A stretch of DNA of 38,774 bases from GCA-2746795 sp964643965 (lineage in GTDB: Bacteria > Chloroflexota > Anaerolineae > Promineifilales > Promineifilaceae): assembly GCA_964643965.1 (NCBI GenBank), contig CAZXVH010000038.1, positions 1 to 38,774 of the forward strand, given 5' to 3'. Positions within the stretch are counted from its first letter, which is position 1. Each line of letters opens with the position of its first letter. The position numbers were made by a program, and so were the translations under genes. Of the stretch, positions 7,881 to 16,019 are shown piece by piece. The notes under the pieces were generated by a model that was not told where the DNA came from, ran no database searches, and worked only from the letters and a program-made list of their open reading frames with translations.

Positions 7881-9563
7881 ATGAAGCATATTTTGGGGCT
7901 AACGGCCGTTTACCTTTTCTTATCGCTATTGGTTGCATGTGGCATGGGAGAGGAAACGCCTGTACTGAGCGGCGTCGAAGCGGCCGTTTCCATGCCTGAT
8001 CTCTCTGCTTATCCCTGGGTGTATTTGCGCGATGGGAAACCGTTGGCTGAAGACGAAGCCGTTATCAGCCTGTTGGCGGTGGGGGATGTGATGCTGGGAC
8101 GCGGCGTTCTCGTGCAGCCGGAACCGCTGGCGGACGTGGCCTGGCTGGGCGCGGCGGATTTGGTGTTGGGGAATTTGGAAGGCGTCGTGACCAGTGAACA
8201 GTTTACAGTGGACAGTGAACAGTCCACGGATCCCGGTTCGCGGATTATGCTGACGATGCCGGAAACGGCCGTTACCCACTTGCGTGAGGCTGGCTTCGAT
8301 TTACTGGGACTGGCGAACAATCACAGTTTAGATTTGGGCGCGGCGGGGTTGGCAGAAACGGCCGTTTCCCTGCAAGAGGCTGGCTTAACCCCTATTGGTT
8401 TACAAACAAGCGCTCTAGTCACACCAACTATTCGCGTAGTCAATGGGGTGCACCTCGCTTTCTTTGCCTTCAACGCCGTGCCAGACCCCGAAGGGGAGCG
8501 CTGTCATCCTGACGGCGCGTCGCCTTGTCCGGTGGCTTGGGAAGCCGAAGTAGCTGTTCCCGCCATCCAGCAAGCGAAAACCGAAGCGGAGGCGGTGATT
8601 GTGTTTATCCATTGGGGCTTTGAGTATGAGATGCAGCCTGATCCTGGACAAGAGCGCATCGCTGCCTTACTGCGGGCGGCGGGAGCGGATATGGTCATCG
8701 GGCATCATCCCCACACCGCCCAGCCGATTGTGGCGGATGCGGATGGGTTGACGGCGTTTAGTGTGGGAAATTTCGTCTTTGATCAGGAAACGGCCGTTAC
8801 CCAACAAGGTCTGGCGCTGCTGGCTTATTTTGACGAGGCGGGTCTGCGGGGCGTACAGGCGCTGCCCATCAAAGCGGGCGTTAAACCCCGTTTGCTGGCG
8901 ATGGCCAAGGCAGAACCCTGGTTGACGGCGCTGCTGCCGCCGCCGTCCCGCCTCGCATTTGCGTGTAGCGAGTTAGAGTGTGAATCAATCGACGCCCCAC
9001 CGGCTACAGAAAGCGGCCAGTTTTACAGCGGCCAAATCGACCTGACGGGTGATGGCAAGCCGGAAACGGTGAGAAAAGAGGGGGAACGCATCACAATTTA
9101 TGAAGGGACCACTTCGACAGGCTCAGTGGCCGTTTGGCAAAGCCCTGCCGAGTGGCGGGTGGTGGATGTGGCGCTGGGGGATCCGAATGACGACGGCCGT
9201 TATGAAATCATGTTGGCAATCTGGCGCAAGGATGGGGCGGGGTACGAGCGCAGTCAACCGTACATCGTGGGGTATCGGGGCGGGGTTTATGACTTGCTGT
9301 GGGGCGGCCGGCCGGTGGGGGATCCCATTCAGGAGCTGGCGTTGGCCGATGTGGATGGCGACGGCATTGAGGAGTTGGTGGTCATCATTGAGCAGGCGGA
9401 CGGCCTGGCGCAGGCGGTGGCGGTGTGGCAGTGGCAGGGTTGGTCGTTTAGCTGGCAGTGGCAAAGCGAGCCGGGTTGGTATGAGAATTTGGTGATAGGG
9501 GATGGAGGAGAACGGCCGTTGATCACCGTGAATTTTAGAAGTTTAGCTTCTCCAAGAAGTTGA
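7881..9563 (+). CDS. CapA-family metallophosphoesterase-like lipoprotein with FG-GAP-like C-terminal repeats
   Basis: 560 residues. The open frame runs back through the repeat and N gap, but the ATG at 7881 begins a proper lipoprotein signal (lipobox LVAC, Cys20). Residues 62-330 match the CapA/PGA synthesis fold: GDVMLGRG (68-75), GNLEG (97-101), LANNHSLD (144-151), HWGFEYE (244-250) and GHHPHTAQP (274-282) are the metal and active-site motifs of this calcineurin-like family. The C-terminal third has three calcium-loop-like repeats (DLTGDGKPE, DPNDDGRYE, DVDGDGIEE) of FG-GAP/VCBS type, predicting an outside-facing propeller-like module. Residues 104-117 are encoded by a heptamer repeat array inserted after the GNLEG motif. 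No cap operon surrounds it, so polymer synthesis is unproven. Confidence 0.87.
   Translation: MKHILGLTAVYLFLSLLVACGMGEETPVLSGVEAAVSMPDLSAYPWVYLRDGKPLAEDEAVISLLAVGDVMLGRGVLVQPEPLADVAWLGAADLVLGNLEGVVTSEQFTVDSEQSTDPGSRIMLTMPETAVTHLREAGFDLLGLANNHSLDLGAAGLAETAVSLQEAGLTPIGLQTSALVTPTIRVVNGVHLAFFAFNAVPDPEGERCHPDGASPCPVAWEAEVAVPAIQQAKTEAEAVIVFIHWGFEYEMQPDPGQERIAALLRAAGADMVIGHHPHTAQPIVADADGLTAFSVGNFVFDQETAVTQQGLALLAYFDEAGLRGVQALPIKAGVKPRLLAMAKAEPWLTALLPPPSRLAFACSELECESIDAPPATESGQFYSGQIDLTGDGKPETVRKEGERITIYEGTTSTGSVAVWQSPAEWRVVDVALGDPNDDGRYEIMLAIWRKDGAGYERSQPYIVGYRGGVYDLLWGGRPVGDPIQELALADVDGDGIEELVVIIEQADGLAQAVAVWQWQGWSFSWQWQSEPGWYENLVIGDGGERPLITVNFRSLASPRS
8192..8226. repeat. Heptamer tandem repeat (CAGTGAA-type x5) inside a coding region
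   Basis: Five successive 7-mers: CAGTGAA, CAGTTTA, CAGTGGA, CAGTGAA, CAGTCCA. They encode a Ser/Thr/Glu/Gln-rich loop next to the phosphoesterase motif GNLEG. The same heptamer family forms the long array at 17575-17658 and a short one at 12302-12315. Confidence 0.8.
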
Positions 9564-9695
9564 ACTTTTGACGAAAAAGAAAAAATTGACGGCAATTCCG
9601 TGCATCTATAAAAAAAATGTGCATAATTTTGGGCAAATTAAGAAATTGCATTGTGCTGATGGGCGCAATGCCTGAATAGGAGCATAAAAATAAAA

Positions 9696-9950
9696 ATGGA
9701 ACAAACTACAGTCACCTGTCCTTCCTGTAAGACGAAAATTCGCCTGGAAAAGAAGCTCTTTGAGGGTTTCTTCTTTTTTTGCAATGAATGTGAAGCCGAG
9801 TTAGAAGTGGTACAGCTTAATCCCCTGGTGGTGGAAGAGGTGGTTGAGGGGTACGAAGACTTCGAAGATGATTCAGACGATTACGACGATGATGATTATG
9901 ATTACGACGATGATGACGATGATGATTACGGTGACGATGACGATGATTAA
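9696..9950 (+). CDS. LysW-like zinc-ribbon protein with poly-Asp tail
   Basis: 84 residues. The ATG follows AGGAGC about 12 bases upstream. Residues 1-45 form a zinc ribbon with CPSC (Cys8, Cys11) and CNEC (Cys29, Cys32), then AELEVVQLNPLVVEE. That order, with ELEVV and a DPLV/NPLV step, is what the LysW/ArgW amino-group carrier proteins show. LysW ends in a conserved EDWGE whose terminal Glu carries the substrate; here the end is instead ~30 residues of Asp/Tyr/Glu finishing in DDDDD, so the carrier chemistry is not supported. No lysine or arginine genes are nearby. It could be a stand-alone acidic zinc-ribbon adaptor. An intrinsic terminator follows at 9965-9993. Confidence 0.8.
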   Translation: MEQTTVTCPSCKTKIRLEKKLFEGFFFFCNECEAELEVVQLNPLVVEEVVEGYEDFEDDSDDYDDDDYDYDDDDDDDYGDDDDD

Positions 9951-9964
9951 CGAATAGCAGCGCC

Positions 9965-9993
9965 GACCAGACGTCCCGTTTGGTCTGTTTATT
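9965..9993 (+). terminator. Probable intrinsic terminator of the LysW-like gene
   Basis: GACCAGACG pairs with CGTTTGGTC (one G-T wobble) across a TCC loop and is followed by TGTTTATT. It lies 15 bp after the stop at 9950. Confidence 0.6.
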
Positions 9994-10294
9994 ACTGAGT
10001 ATCGAAACGGCCGTTTGCCCGCATGGTATCGCCATCAAAGCAGAACGGCCGTTTTTGTTTGGCGCGATTTTGTCATTTTTGTGCTGCTGACCCCTTTATT
10101 ATTGATCAAACGCCCTCACGCCGGTCGCTGCTGCCCAAGGAAAACGGCCGTTATCCTCTGGTAAAGCGCCATATGAAAAATATTAGAGATACTGATATAC
10201 TCCTGCTCTAAATCCCATCCTGTGTCATTTAGTAGTATAATAAATTCATCTCCCCATTTCCTGAAAAATAAATCAGCAGGGAAAATCCAAATGG
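9994..10294 (+). promoter_or_regulatory. Intergenic region with candidate ftsH promoter
   Basis: No convincing gene. It holds three exact AACGGCCGTT palindromes (about 10006, 10045 and 10144). A TATAAT hexamer at 10236-10241 lies 54 bp before the GTG at 10295 and is a candidate -10 element; I see no good -35 at standard spacing. A 62-codon open frame (10023-10211) has no recognisable content and is not called. Confidence 0.35.
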
Positions 10295-12199
10295 GTGGAA
10301 AACAATACAAGCATTATGAATGAACAACCTGAGAGTAGTCGACCTAATATTCCAGTCTGGGTATGGATCTTAGGCGTATTTGCCATCATTTTAGGGTTGC
10401 AGCTGTGGCTAAACGGCCGTTTAAAAGGGCCAGAGCAAATCAGCCTGCCTGAGGCCATGACCCTTATCAAGAGCGGGGATGTTGACAGCGTTGGCGTGAC
10501 GGGCGACTCCATCCGCCTCACCTTAGATGATGGCACAGAACTGACCACGACGATGGACGCCGCCAGCAGTCTGGAAGAGACATTGAGTTATTTCGGCGTC
10601 ACCCAAGCTATCATCGCTGAAAATAAAGTAGAACTATTGATCAATGATCAATCCACCTGGAACACCATCTTCACCTTGACCCTGACCCTCATTCCAGTGC
10701 TGCTCATCCTCTGGCTCTTTACGCGAGGCTTTCGCCAGATGCAAGGCGGCGGCGGCGGCGGCAATAATATCTTCGGTTTTGGCCGCAGCCGCGCCAAAGA
10801 CCTTACCGGCGCTAACCGTCCCACCGTTACCTTTGATGATGTGGCCGGCGCCGATGAAGCTAAGATGGAACTGGAAGAAGTAGTCCGTTTTCTGAAAGAA
10901 CCGGAGAAATTTATTCAAGTTGGCGCTCGTATTCCCAAAGGCGTTTTGATGGTTGGCCCCCCTGGAACCGGCAAAACCTTGTTGGCGCGGGCCGTAGCCG
11001 GTGAAGCCGGCGCGCCTTTCTTTCACATTTCCGGCTCCGAATTTGTAGAAATGTTTGTCGGGGTGGGCGCCAGCCGGGTGCGCGATCTGTTCGACAAAGC
11101 GAAACAAGCTGCTCCTGCCATCGTCTTTGTGGACGAAATAGACGCGGTGGGCCGGCAGCGCGGCGCCGGCATGGGCGGTGGTAACGACGAACGAGAGCAA
11201 ACATTAAACCAGATTTTGGTGGAGATGGATGGCTTCGACAATGAAACCAATGTCATCGTCATCGCCGCCACCAATCGGCCCGATATCTTAGACCCCGCTT
11301 TGCTCCGTCCCGGCCGTTTTGACCGCAAAATATTTGTAGACCTGCCGGATGTGACCGGCCGTGAAGCGATTCTCAAAGTACATGCACGGGGCAAACCCAT
11401 TGCCTCTGAGGTTTCTTTTTCCGATTTAGGTCGGCTGACGGCCGGTTTTTCTGGCGCTGATCTGGAGAACCTGATCAACGAGGCCGCCATTTTTGCCGCC
11501 AGACGCAACAAACGCACCATCGACTTGCTGGAGTTTCAAGATGCCTTTGATCGGGTGGTGATGGGGCCGGAGCGCAAGAGTCGAGTCATGAGCAAAGATG
11601 ACAAAGAGACCGTGGCTTACCATGAAGCGGGCCACGCCATCGTCAGTTTTAACTTGCTCAATACGGATCCGGTGCAAAAAATAACCATTGTGCCGCGAGG
11701 CCGGGCTGGCGGTTACGTGATGCCTCTGCCTGAAGATCGTATGGTTCACAGTCGCGAGTTCCTGGAAGACCAGATCACCATGGCCTTAGGCGGCCGGGCT
11801 TCCGAAGAGATATTTTTCGGGCGTATCACCACCGGCGCTTCCAATGATTTGCAGCAAGCTACGCGCATGGCGCGGGCGATGGTGATGCAGTATGGCATGT
11901 CTGATTCCCTCGGTTTGTCCACCTACGGCGACCAGCGCAGCAACCCGTTTTTAGGCGGCGACTGGGGCCTTAGCAGCCGTAATTACAGCGAAGAAGCGGC
12001 CAAACGGATTGACAAAGAGGTGCGCAATATTTTGCACAGAAGTTATGATCGAGCGCTGGACATCATCAAGCAAAATCGAGATGTGCTGGTGAGCCTGGCC
12101 GAGAAACTGTTGGACGTGGAAACGCTGGACCGAGAGGCGTTTGAAGCGTTGATGAACAAACGGCCGAGCGATGATTTAACGCCCTCGCCGACAGGGTAA
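10295..12199 (+). CDS. ftsH: ATP-dependent zinc metalloprotease FtsH
   Basis: 634 residues, full family length. FtsH is a hexameric inner-membrane AAA+ protease that degrades misfolded membrane proteins and some regulators. Two membrane segments (about residues 22-40 and 120-138) flank an external domain, followed by a Gly-rich linker. The AAA module has Walker A GPPGTGKT at 221-228, Walker B VFVDEIDAVGRQ and an arginine-finger region DPALLRPGRFDR. The zinc site is HEAGH at 443-447 with the third ligand Asp518 in NDLQQATRMAR. The start is GTG at 10295; an ATG at 10316 is possible and loses seven residues. It is followed immediately by a strong terminator, so it is probably monocistronic. The gene body has no exact AACGGCCGTT beyond residue ~42. 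Confidence 0.97.
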   Translation: MENNTSIMNEQPESSRPNIPVWVWILGVFAIILGLQLWLNGRLKGPEQISLPEAMTLIKSGDVDSVGVTGDSIRLTLDDGTELTTTMDAASSLEETLSYFGVTQAIIAENKVELLINDQSTWNTIFTLTLTLIPVLLILWLFTRGFRQMQGGGGGGNNIFGFGRSRAKDLTGANRPTVTFDDVAGADEAKMELEEVVRFLKEPEKFIQVGARIPKGVLMVGPPGTGKTLLARAVAGEAGAPFFHISGSEFVEMFVGVGASRVRDLFDKAKQAAPAIVFVDEIDAVGRQRGAGMGGGNDEREQTLNQILVEMDGFDNETNVIVIAATNRPDILDPALLRPGRFDRKIFVDLPDVTGREAILKVHARGKPIASEVSFSDLGRLTAGFSGADLENLINEAAIFAARRNKRTIDLLEFQDAFDRVVMGPERKSRVMSKDDKETVAYHEAGHAIVSFNLLNTDPVQKITIVPRGRAGGYVMPLPEDRMVHSREFLEDQITMALGGRASEEIFFGRITTGASNDLQQATRMARAMVMQYGMSDSLGLSTYGDQRSNPFLGGDWGLSSRNYSEEAAKRIDKEVRNILHRSYDRALDIIKQNRDVLVSLAEKLLDVETLDREAFEALMNKRPSDDLTPSPTG

Positions 12200-12201
12200 A
12201 C

Positions 12202-12237
12202 AAAAAAGGGCGGTCTTGAGACCGCCCTTTTTTGTTT
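12202..12237 (+). terminator. Strong intrinsic terminator after ftsH
   Basis: AAAAAAGGGCGGTCT pairs perfectly with AGACCGCCCTTTTTT over a 2-base loop and has a T run on the right and an A run on the left. It could therefore also stop minus-strand transcription. It starts 2 bp after the ftsH stop. Confidence 0.93.
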
Positions 12238-12301
12238 TAAAGAGGCCAGCGGTTAAAACCGCAGCCCGCCATTACGAAGTTCATCTTCACGCAGCAAAAA
12301 C

Positions 12302-12315
12302 TGTTCACTGTTCGC
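12302..12315. repeat. Short heptamer repeat (ACTGTTC x2)
   Basis: Two ACTGTTC units followed by a degenerate third (GCTGAAT) lie just past the end of the minus-strand DUF302 gene. On the other strand this reads CAGTGAACAGT, the same heptamer family as at 8192-8226 and 17575-17658. Confidence 0.5.
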
Positions 12316-12328
12316 TGAATACCGCGCC

Positions 12329-12730
12329 TTAAATATTGCCTAACGCCTCGGCTACCCGCGCCAATCTTTCTTTTGCATCAACAGCTATCTCAGTTAATGC
12401 GGGACTATCGACGACGGACATCATTATTTCCGGATCGATGAGGTGAACGAGGATCTGGCCGTTTTCTTCTTCAGAAACGGTGACGTTGCAGGGCAACAGC
12501 AAGCCCACTTCTGGCGCAGCGGATAAGGCTTTGTAGGCCAGTGGCGGGTTGCAAGCGCCTAAAATTTTATATGGACGAAAATCCACGTCTAATTTATTTT
12601 TGAACGTGGCTTTTACGTCTATCTCGGTTAAAACGCCGAATCCTTCCTCTTTTAAAGCGGCCGTTACTTGGGTTAGCGCCGTTTCATAAGTTGTATCTAA
12701 ATAAACTTGCATGCCTGGTTTTTGGCTCAT
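12329..12730 (-). CDS. DUF302 domain protein
   Basis: 133 residues with AAGGAGA just before the ATG. The sequence matches DUF302, a small alpha/beta domain: an N-terminal strand-helix (YETALTQVTAALKEEGFGVLTEIDV), the central Cys-Asn-Pro in LGACNPPLAYKAL, then LLPCNVTV and a DPxxMM segment. DUF302 proteins are small, soluble and of unproven function, often next to redox or metal genes; no such partner is adjacent here. It is the only minus-strand gene between 1 and 32377, lying divergently upstream of alaS and convergent with ftsH. Confidence 0.88.
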   Translation of the reverse strand: MSQKPGMQVYLDTTYETALTQVTAALKEEGFGVLTEIDVKATFKNKLDVDFRPYKILGACNPPLAYKALSAAPEVGLLLPCNVTVSEEENGQILVHLIDPEIMMSVVDSPALTEIAVDAKERLARVAEALGNI

Positions 12731-13067
12731 ACGTCTCTCCTTGTAGAGCGATTTTCTAAATCACTCGGCAGATTTTCTAAATTTATGGTGAGCATACTCT
12801 CCTATCGTCTCACAACCATTGTAACCACAAGATTTGTTTTATTAAACTAAAACTCGCCTGTTTTATAGGTTCTCTTACCATATCATTACAGTAAGGTGAT
12901 GGCGCCGGTTGTGCCATCACCGCAGCATAATACCCTGTTCCCGCCGGATTAATTTACATAGTCTGGCGGTTTTTTGCTGCCGGGGTAAAATTCAAAAGAT
13001 TAATGAATAAAGAAGGAAGGTATGAAATTTTCACTCTTTGATCCTTAATCTTCAAAAATTGAGTAGT
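12731..13067. promoter_or_regulatory. Divergent intergenic region before alaS, with hairpin
   Basis: No gene. A perfect 9-bp hairpin, GGTGATGGC (12895-12903) with GCCATCACC (12913-12921), has no T run. GATTTTCTAAAT is directly repeated (about 12749 and 12771) just upstream of the DUF302 gene and could be a binding site, but this is only a suggestion. No T-box (AGGGTGG...GCG) or tRNA-like structure was found upstream of alaS. Confidence 0.4.
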
Positions 13068-13291
13068 TTCCCATGAGCGGGGGCGCCGTTCGACTGCCTT
13101 TCGGCAGGATCGAGAGCCGCTCACGCCGAAGCCACCATGAATGAAAACCTGGGAGCGGGGGGGGGGGGGGGGCCCCGCGGCGGGGGACGAGCTGGCCGCC
13201 GCCCCGGCCCCCACNNNNNNNNNNGGGGGCCCGGTCAACTTGTGCCCCCATTTAAGACACCCGCTGCCCCCGCTCCCATTTGCGAAGGAGA
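13068..13291. repeat. Dispersed leader repeat, copy 1, upstream of alaS
   Basis: The block from CCATGAGCGG through GACTGCCT, GAGAGCCGCT and ACGCCGAAGCCACCATGAAT, on to GGGAGCG and finally CTCCCATTTGCGAAGGAGA, recurs in reverse orientation at 35779-35926 in front of purF. The copy includes the Shine-Dalgarno AAGGAG that serves each gene. The centre of this copy is damaged by poor sequence (13157-13230). Confidence 0.85.
13157..13230. other. Low-quality G-rich stretch with 10-N gap (13215-13224)
   Basis: Sixteen consecutive G are followed by G/C-only text, ten N and another G run. It falls exactly where the purF-side copy of the repeat has a 20-bp hairpin, so a strong hairpin probably defeated sequencing and the bases here should not be trusted. 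Confidence 0.85.
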
Positions 13292-13295
13292 CATC

Positions 13296-15998
13296 ATGAA
13301 ACCAACCACCAGCAATGAAATTCGACAGGCATTTCTCGATTTCTACCAGGAAATGCACCACGAGGTAGTCGCCAGTGCGCCACTGCCCCAAAAAGACAAC
13401 CCCACATTGCTCTTTACCAATGCCGGTATGAACCAGTTTGTAGACATATTCCTGGGTAAGGAGAAACGGCCGTACAACCGCGCCGTCACCTCCCAAAAAT
13501 GTATGCGCGTACAGGGCAAACATAACGACCTGGAAAACGTGGGACCATCGCCGCGCCACCACACCTTTTTTGAAATGCTGGGCAACTTTTCTTTTGGCGA
13601 CTACTTCAAAGAGGGAGCTATCCGTTATAGCTATGATTTCCTGACCAACGTATGCCAGATTCCGGCCGACCGGCTCTACTACACCGTGCATACCAGCGAC
13701 GACGACGCTTACAACATCTGGCTCAACGACATCGGCGTACCGGCCGGGCGCATCTTGCGCATGGGTGACAAAACCAACTTCTGGATGATGGGCGACGTTG
13801 GCCCCTGCGGTCCCACCAGCGAAATCCATTACGATTGGGGGCCAGAAGCCTGCACTTGCCATCAACCTGATTGCTCCGTATCGTTAGACAACGACTGCAA
13901 TCGCTGGCTGGAAGTGTGGAACCTGGTCTTTATGCAGTTCGACCAGGCGGAAGATGGCGCCCGTACGCCGCTGCCGAAACCGGGCGTCGATACCGGCATG
14001 GGCCTGGAACGGCTCACCAGCGTCATCCAGAATACGCCCGTTAACTACGACAACGACCTGTTCTCAGCGGCGATGGACAAAGTGCAAGAGATGCTGGGTG
14101 ACAGCGACGCGGAACGCAACGAAAAATACGTCGGCTATCGTGTCATTGCGGATCACGGCCGGGCGGCCACTTTTCTCATTGCCGATGGGGTACGTCCGGG
14201 GGCGGCGGCGGCCAGCTATGTCCTGCGCATGATCATCCGGCGGGCGGCGCGGTTTGGGCGACAAATTGGCTTTACGCAGCCGTTTTTGGCGGAGGTGGCC
14301 CAAGTTTTCATCGACCAGATGGGCGACCATTATCCTGAACTGCGCCAACATCAGGATCACATCAAACGCACTCTCACCCAGGAAGAGCGCCGTTTTGCCC
14401 GCACCTTAGACCAGGCCATTGTGCAACTTCTTTCCGTTCTGGAAGAGATGGCCGAAAAAGGGGAAACTGAAATTTCTGGCGAGGTGGCCTTTGATCTCTA
14501 TGCCACTTATGGCTTGCCCCTGGAAATTACCCGCGACCTCATTCGAGGGCGCACGATCACCATCGACGAAAAAGGGTACGCCAAAGCGCGTGAACTTCAT
14601 GCTCAGGCCAGCGGTTCCGGCGCGTTTAAGGGGTATGAACGGGGCAGCGATATTTACCGCGATTTGTTGGCGGAACTGATAGAAGCAGGGCAGCTGACGG
14701 ACAGCGGCGTGGAATATGATCCCTACAGCGGCCCTCGCAATCGGGCGGATGTGGTGGCTTTGGTGCGAGAGGGCGTGGCCGTGCAAAAGTTGAGCGCGGG
14801 CGACAAGGCGGACATGATTACGGCCGTTACTCCCTTTTACGTGGAGGCGGGCGGCGAGATCAGTGATACCGGCGTCATCGACTTCCCGGAAACCGGCGCC
14901 CGCTTCCGCGTGGATAATGTGGCAATGCCCATCCCTGGGCTGGTCATCCATATCGGTGAAGTCGTTAAGGATGGGATTGAAGTGGGAGAAGAGGCGCGGC
15001 TGTTGGTGGATAACGGCCGTCGCGCCGATATTCGCCGTAATCATACCGCCACCCATATTTTACATCGGGAACTGCGGGCGCATTTAGGCGCACATGTCAC
15101 CCAGCAAGGCTCACTGGTCGCCCCCGACCGGCTGCGTTTTGACTTCTCCCATGACCAGGCGCTCGATAGGGAAACGTTGACCGCCATTGAAGCGGACATC
15201 AACCAGGCGATTTTGGCGAACTATCCCGTTAAAATTCGCTACATGGCTCAGAAAGAAGCTATCGACAAAGGGGCGATGGCTTTGTTTGGCGAAAAGTATG
15301 GCGACATGGTACGCACCGTTATCATTGGCAAAGAAAGTGAGCCTTACTCTATGGAGTTGTGCGGCGGGCTGCATGTGGATGAAACCAACGACATCGGCCA
15401 ATTCTACTTTATGCATGAAGGGGCGGTGGCCGCTGGCGTACGTCGCGTAGAAGCGGTGACGGGACGCGGAGCGCAAGCGTTGATCGCTGAACGGTTGGCG
15501 GTGCTGGAACGAATCGAGCAACTGTTGAATGCGCCGGCCAGTGAGGCGGAAAGCCGTCTGCACAATATATTGGCGGAAAACAAGGCGTTGCAAAAAGAAG
15601 TGAGTCAGCTGCAACGGCAGGTGGCGCGGTCTCAGTTTGATGTCTTGGTGGCGCAAGTGCAAGAGGTGGCGGGTATTCAACTGCTGACGGCACAGGTGGA
15701 TGTATCTGAAGTGGAGACGATGCGTGAAATGGCTGACTGGTTCCGCAACAGGGTGGGGTCAGGCGTGGCGGTGTTGGCGGCCGTCAGCAATGAAAAGCCG
15801 GTGTTTATCGCCACGGTCAGCGAAGATTTGATTAAGCGTGGCCTGAAGGCAGGCGATATTGTGCGCGAGGTGGCCAGGGTGGTTGGCGGCGGCGGCGGCG
15901 GCCGGCCGAACATGGCGCAGGCTGGCGGCCGGGATGTGGCGAAAATTCCAGAAGCGCTGGCGCTGGTGCCAGGGCTGGTGGAGAAAGCGCTTGGGTAA
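13296..15998 (+). CDS. alaS: Alanine--tRNA ligase
   Basis: 900 residues. The frame is open to 13137, but that part is low-quality repeat; the ATG at 13296 has AAGGAG at 13285-13290. It charges tRNA-Ala with alanine in the cytoplasm. In order: class II catalytic core with NPTLLFTNAGMNQF and GRAATFLIADG, a helical tRNA-recognition region, the editing domain with zinc-ligand motif HTATH (583-587) and CGGLH (Cys689, His693), a coiled linker (~740-780), and the C-Ala domain ending in GGGGGGRPNMAQAGG. All key motifs are present. The gene is 22 bp ahead of the baseplate-J-like gene and may be co-transcribed with it. The leader is shared with purF. Confidence 0.97.
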   Translation: MKPTTSNEIRQAFLDFYQEMHHEVVASAPLPQKDNPTLLFTNAGMNQFVDIFLGKEKRPYNRAVTSQKCMRVQGKHNDLENVGPSPRHHTFFEMLGNFSFGDYFKEGAIRYSYDFLTNVCQIPADRLYYTVHTSDDDAYNIWLNDIGVPAGRILRMGDKTNFWMMGDVGPCGPTSEIHYDWGPEACTCHQPDCSVSLDNDCNRWLEVWNLVFMQFDQAEDGARTPLPKPGVDTGMGLERLTSVIQNTPVNYDNDLFSAAMDKVQEMLGDSDAERNEKYVGYRVIADHGRAATFLIADGVRPGAAAASYVLRMIIRRAARFGRQIGFTQPFLAEVAQVFIDQMGDHYPELRQHQDHIKRTLTQEERRFARTLDQAIVQLLSVLEEMAEKGETEISGEVAFDLYATYGLPLEITRDLIRGRTITIDEKGYAKARELHAQASGSGAFKGYERGSDIYRDLLAELIEAGQLTDSGVEYDPYSGPRNRADVVALVREGVAVQKLSAGDKADMITAVTPFYVEAGGEISDTGVIDFPETGARFRVDNVAMPIPGLVIHIGEVVKDGIEVGEEARLLVDNGRRADIRRNHTATHILHRELRAHLGAHVTQQGSLVAPDRLRFDFSHDQALDRETLTAIEADINQAILANYPVKIRYMAQKEAIDKGAMALFGEKYGDMVRTVIIGKESEPYSMELCGGLHVDETNDIGQFYFMHEGAVAAGVRRVEAVTGRGAQALIAERLAVLERIEQLLNAPASEAESRLHNILAENKALQKEVSQLQRQVARSQFDVLVAQVQEVAGIQLLTAQVDVSEVETMREMADWFRNRVGSGVAVLAAVSNEKPVFIATVSEDLIKRGLKAGDIVREVARVVGGGGGGRPNMAQAGGRDVAKIPEALALVPGLVEKALG

Positions 15999-16019
15999 AA
16001 AAAGTTACACCTGATTGTT

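Noticed and set aside
9696..9950. Functional LysW of AAA-pathway lysine synthesis
   Set aside because: The C-terminal EDWGE needed for substrate attachment is missing and no lys genes are adjacent.
10045..10060. AACGGCCGTT followed by a T run as an intrinsic terminator
   Set aside because: A fully palindromic 10-mer has no loop, so it makes a poor hairpin; it is better explained as one copy of the dispersed palindrome.
13137..13295. N-terminal extension of AlaRS from an open frame beginning at 13137
   Set aside because: It crosses 10 N and a G homopolymer, is repeat DNA shared with the purF leader, and AlaRS proteins start like the ATG at 13296, which has a good ribosome-binding site.
12731..13295. 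T-box riboswitch for alaS
   Set aside because: No T-box consensus, specifier stem or terminator/antiterminator pair could be found.
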